Assembly (NCBI GenBank): GCA_963576735.1
Contig: OY755182.1
Coordinates: 372,001 to 436,000 of the forward strand
DNA: 64,000 nucleotides
Direction of reading: 5' to 3'
DNA from: Bedellia somnulentella
Lineage: Eukaryota; Arthropoda; Insecta; Lepidoptera; Bedelliidae
Under the pieces are notes generated by a model. That model saw only the letters and a list, made by a program, of their open reading frames with translations. It was not told where the DNA came from and made no database searches. Positions 62,973 to 64,000 of the stretch are shown in pieces. The position numbers and the translations under genes are program-made. Each line of letters opens with the position of its first letter. The first letter of the stretch is position 1.

Positions 62973-63210
62973 ATAGCTGTTTAGTGTCAGCTTAGAATAG
63001 CAATACCCCAATTCTCCCGGTGGGTGTGCGTAAGAGGCGACTAACGGTATTCGAGGCTTTAAAGGGATTTTTGAGCGATGCGGTTGGAGACCTATCACCA
63101 ACAACCTTTATTTTACAACCATCTTTTCCAAAAGTGGCTGAGGAATTATTTACTCCTTAGCTCTGGCTACCGCTTCTAGGGACTTATAGCTGTGAGTATA
63201 TGTATGTATG
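62973..63210 (+). mobile_element. SINE family A, subfamily I, with 14-bp target duplication
   Basis: AGCTGTTTAGTGTCAGCTTA to GTGAGTATATGTATGTATG. The exact TATTTACAAGATAG lies at 62959-62972 and 63211-63224, the longest duplication found here. Confidence 0.96.
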
Positions 63211-63302
63211 TATTTACAAGATAGTGATATAGCTATCTTCTATCATGTCAACACTCTGTTAACGGAAATATTGTCAATAATATACTTCTTTTGTTGCTGT
63301 AT

Positions 63303-63590
63303 CTTAATAGAGGGACTATGGAGGAAAAAGGAAGATCTTCCGCCCGGCGGTGGTATGCCTGGGGACCGCGGTTCTACTGTATTAAGTTGGAACTTTTATA
63401 TTTAGTAAATGTTACAGAAACTTCGATTGACCGATGTACGATTTGTATGGCGAGTTTTGATGACGCGTGTGACGCAAATTGCTTGGTTTCGTGTTGCTGT
63501 GGAATGTGATTCTTCTTGCACTGTCAGCGTTTCTATGCAGTGCGCGTCATTGTGTACTGATAGCGCGTCGCTACAGGACCAAAAGCATAC
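63303..63590 (+). repeat. Repeat family F, second copy
   Basis: Matches 30827-31080 in reverse: GTATGCCTGGGGACCGCGGT, ATTGCTTGGTTTCGTGTTGC, GAATGTGATTCTTCTTGCAC. Several frames stay open through it, but none is recognised. Confidence 0.78.
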
Positions 63591-64000
63591 TTTCACCTTA
63601 TCGTCTGGTAATTTTGGTAACTCTTATTGTTGTCTCTGGCGACTTCCTTGACACAATGTTTATCGTTTCTGCATTCAATATTTAATACCTGTTCATTTAC
63701 GCACTCCATCGTAATTCACTCAAATTACTTCTCTCTCATCTCTCCGGTAAATTGTTCTGAATGATTTATTTTCAATGCACTTAACTTGATTTAACTTTTC
63801 ATATGAGGCCACTAGTCGATGTCATATGTCATAACTGGCAAATACATTATTTGAAGACACTTTTGTCTGCTAGCACTGCGGAATTTCGACGAGATGATAT
63901 TGCACAGCTTCCCGAAGACTTGTGAACGGTTCAACTGGTTTCTACATTATATTTGAAATATCATGAATTCACGTCGAATTCTAAAAGACATGCAGATTTT
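63591..64000. other. Unassigned sequence to window end
   Basis: Nothing recognisable. Confidence 0.5.

Noticed and set aside
63303..63651. Overlapping 60-80-codon frames at the right end
   Set aside because: They lie in repeat family F, which occurs broken at 30.8-31.1 kb; no frame is preserved between the two copies.

Overview
The window is AT-rich eukaryotic DNA packed with transposable elements. I see no intact host protein gene. The repeat content points to a lepidopteran (moth or butterfly) genome, an inference from the kinds of repeat rather than a species match. The signs are tRNA-headed SINEs, a Dong/R4-like LINE set in TAA repeats, dispersed repeats ending in ACTAGCTTTTTGCCCCGCGA or starting ACCGGCCAATTGCGAGTCGG, and many repeats with a (GTAT)n tail. 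Microbial features such as operons, ribosome binding sites, CRISPR arrays and rRNA are absent.

Repeat families are lettered here. A is a SINE of about 250 bp with more than 60 full, truncated or decayed copies on both strands. It starts GCYGTGTAGTGTCGGCTTAG and ends GCCGTGAGTATATGTATGTA. Three sequence subfamilies (I, II, III) recur. B is a tRNA-headed SINE of about 350 bp with an (ATGTT)n tail. C is a repeat with an internal tRNA-like block (GACAC-GTAGCTCA...) and an A/T-rich tail, often folded back on itself. D is a repeat of about 130-230 bp clustered at the left end. E is the 3' end of an RTE-like LINE whose tail matches that of A. F, G, J and K are smaller families described in their entries.

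Layout. 0-4 kb: an 80-bp perfect hairpin and a cluster of A and D. 5-7 kb: a repeat with 184-bp inverted arms. 9-12 kb: nested A copies and E fragments. 12.8-13.8 kb: a Tigger/pogo-like DNA transposon remnant. 16.8-18.1 kb: a Dong/R4-like LINE 3' end with one internal stop. 19.5-21 kb: repeat J. 23.7-25.6 kb: a 5'-truncated LINE with a 1.6-kb uninterrupted reverse transcriptase/endonuclease frame. 26.0-31.6 kb: a 5.6-kb inverted duplication with arms of about 1.3-1.4 kb. 32-64 kb: A, B, C, E and G insertions, several nested, plus a direct duplication of about 390 bp at 61.6 and 62.2 kb.

How the elements fit together. A and E end in the same sequence, and both are flanked by 8-14-bp target duplications and are often 5'-truncated. 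This fits A being copied by the enzyme of E through target-primed reverse transcription. Head-to-head, tail-outward pairs occur in both A and C and are the most unusual structures here. The 24-25.6 kb frame is the best-preserved coding sequence. Two short open frames (32.15-32.39 and 43.77-43.97 kb) are the only weak hints of non-transposon coding.
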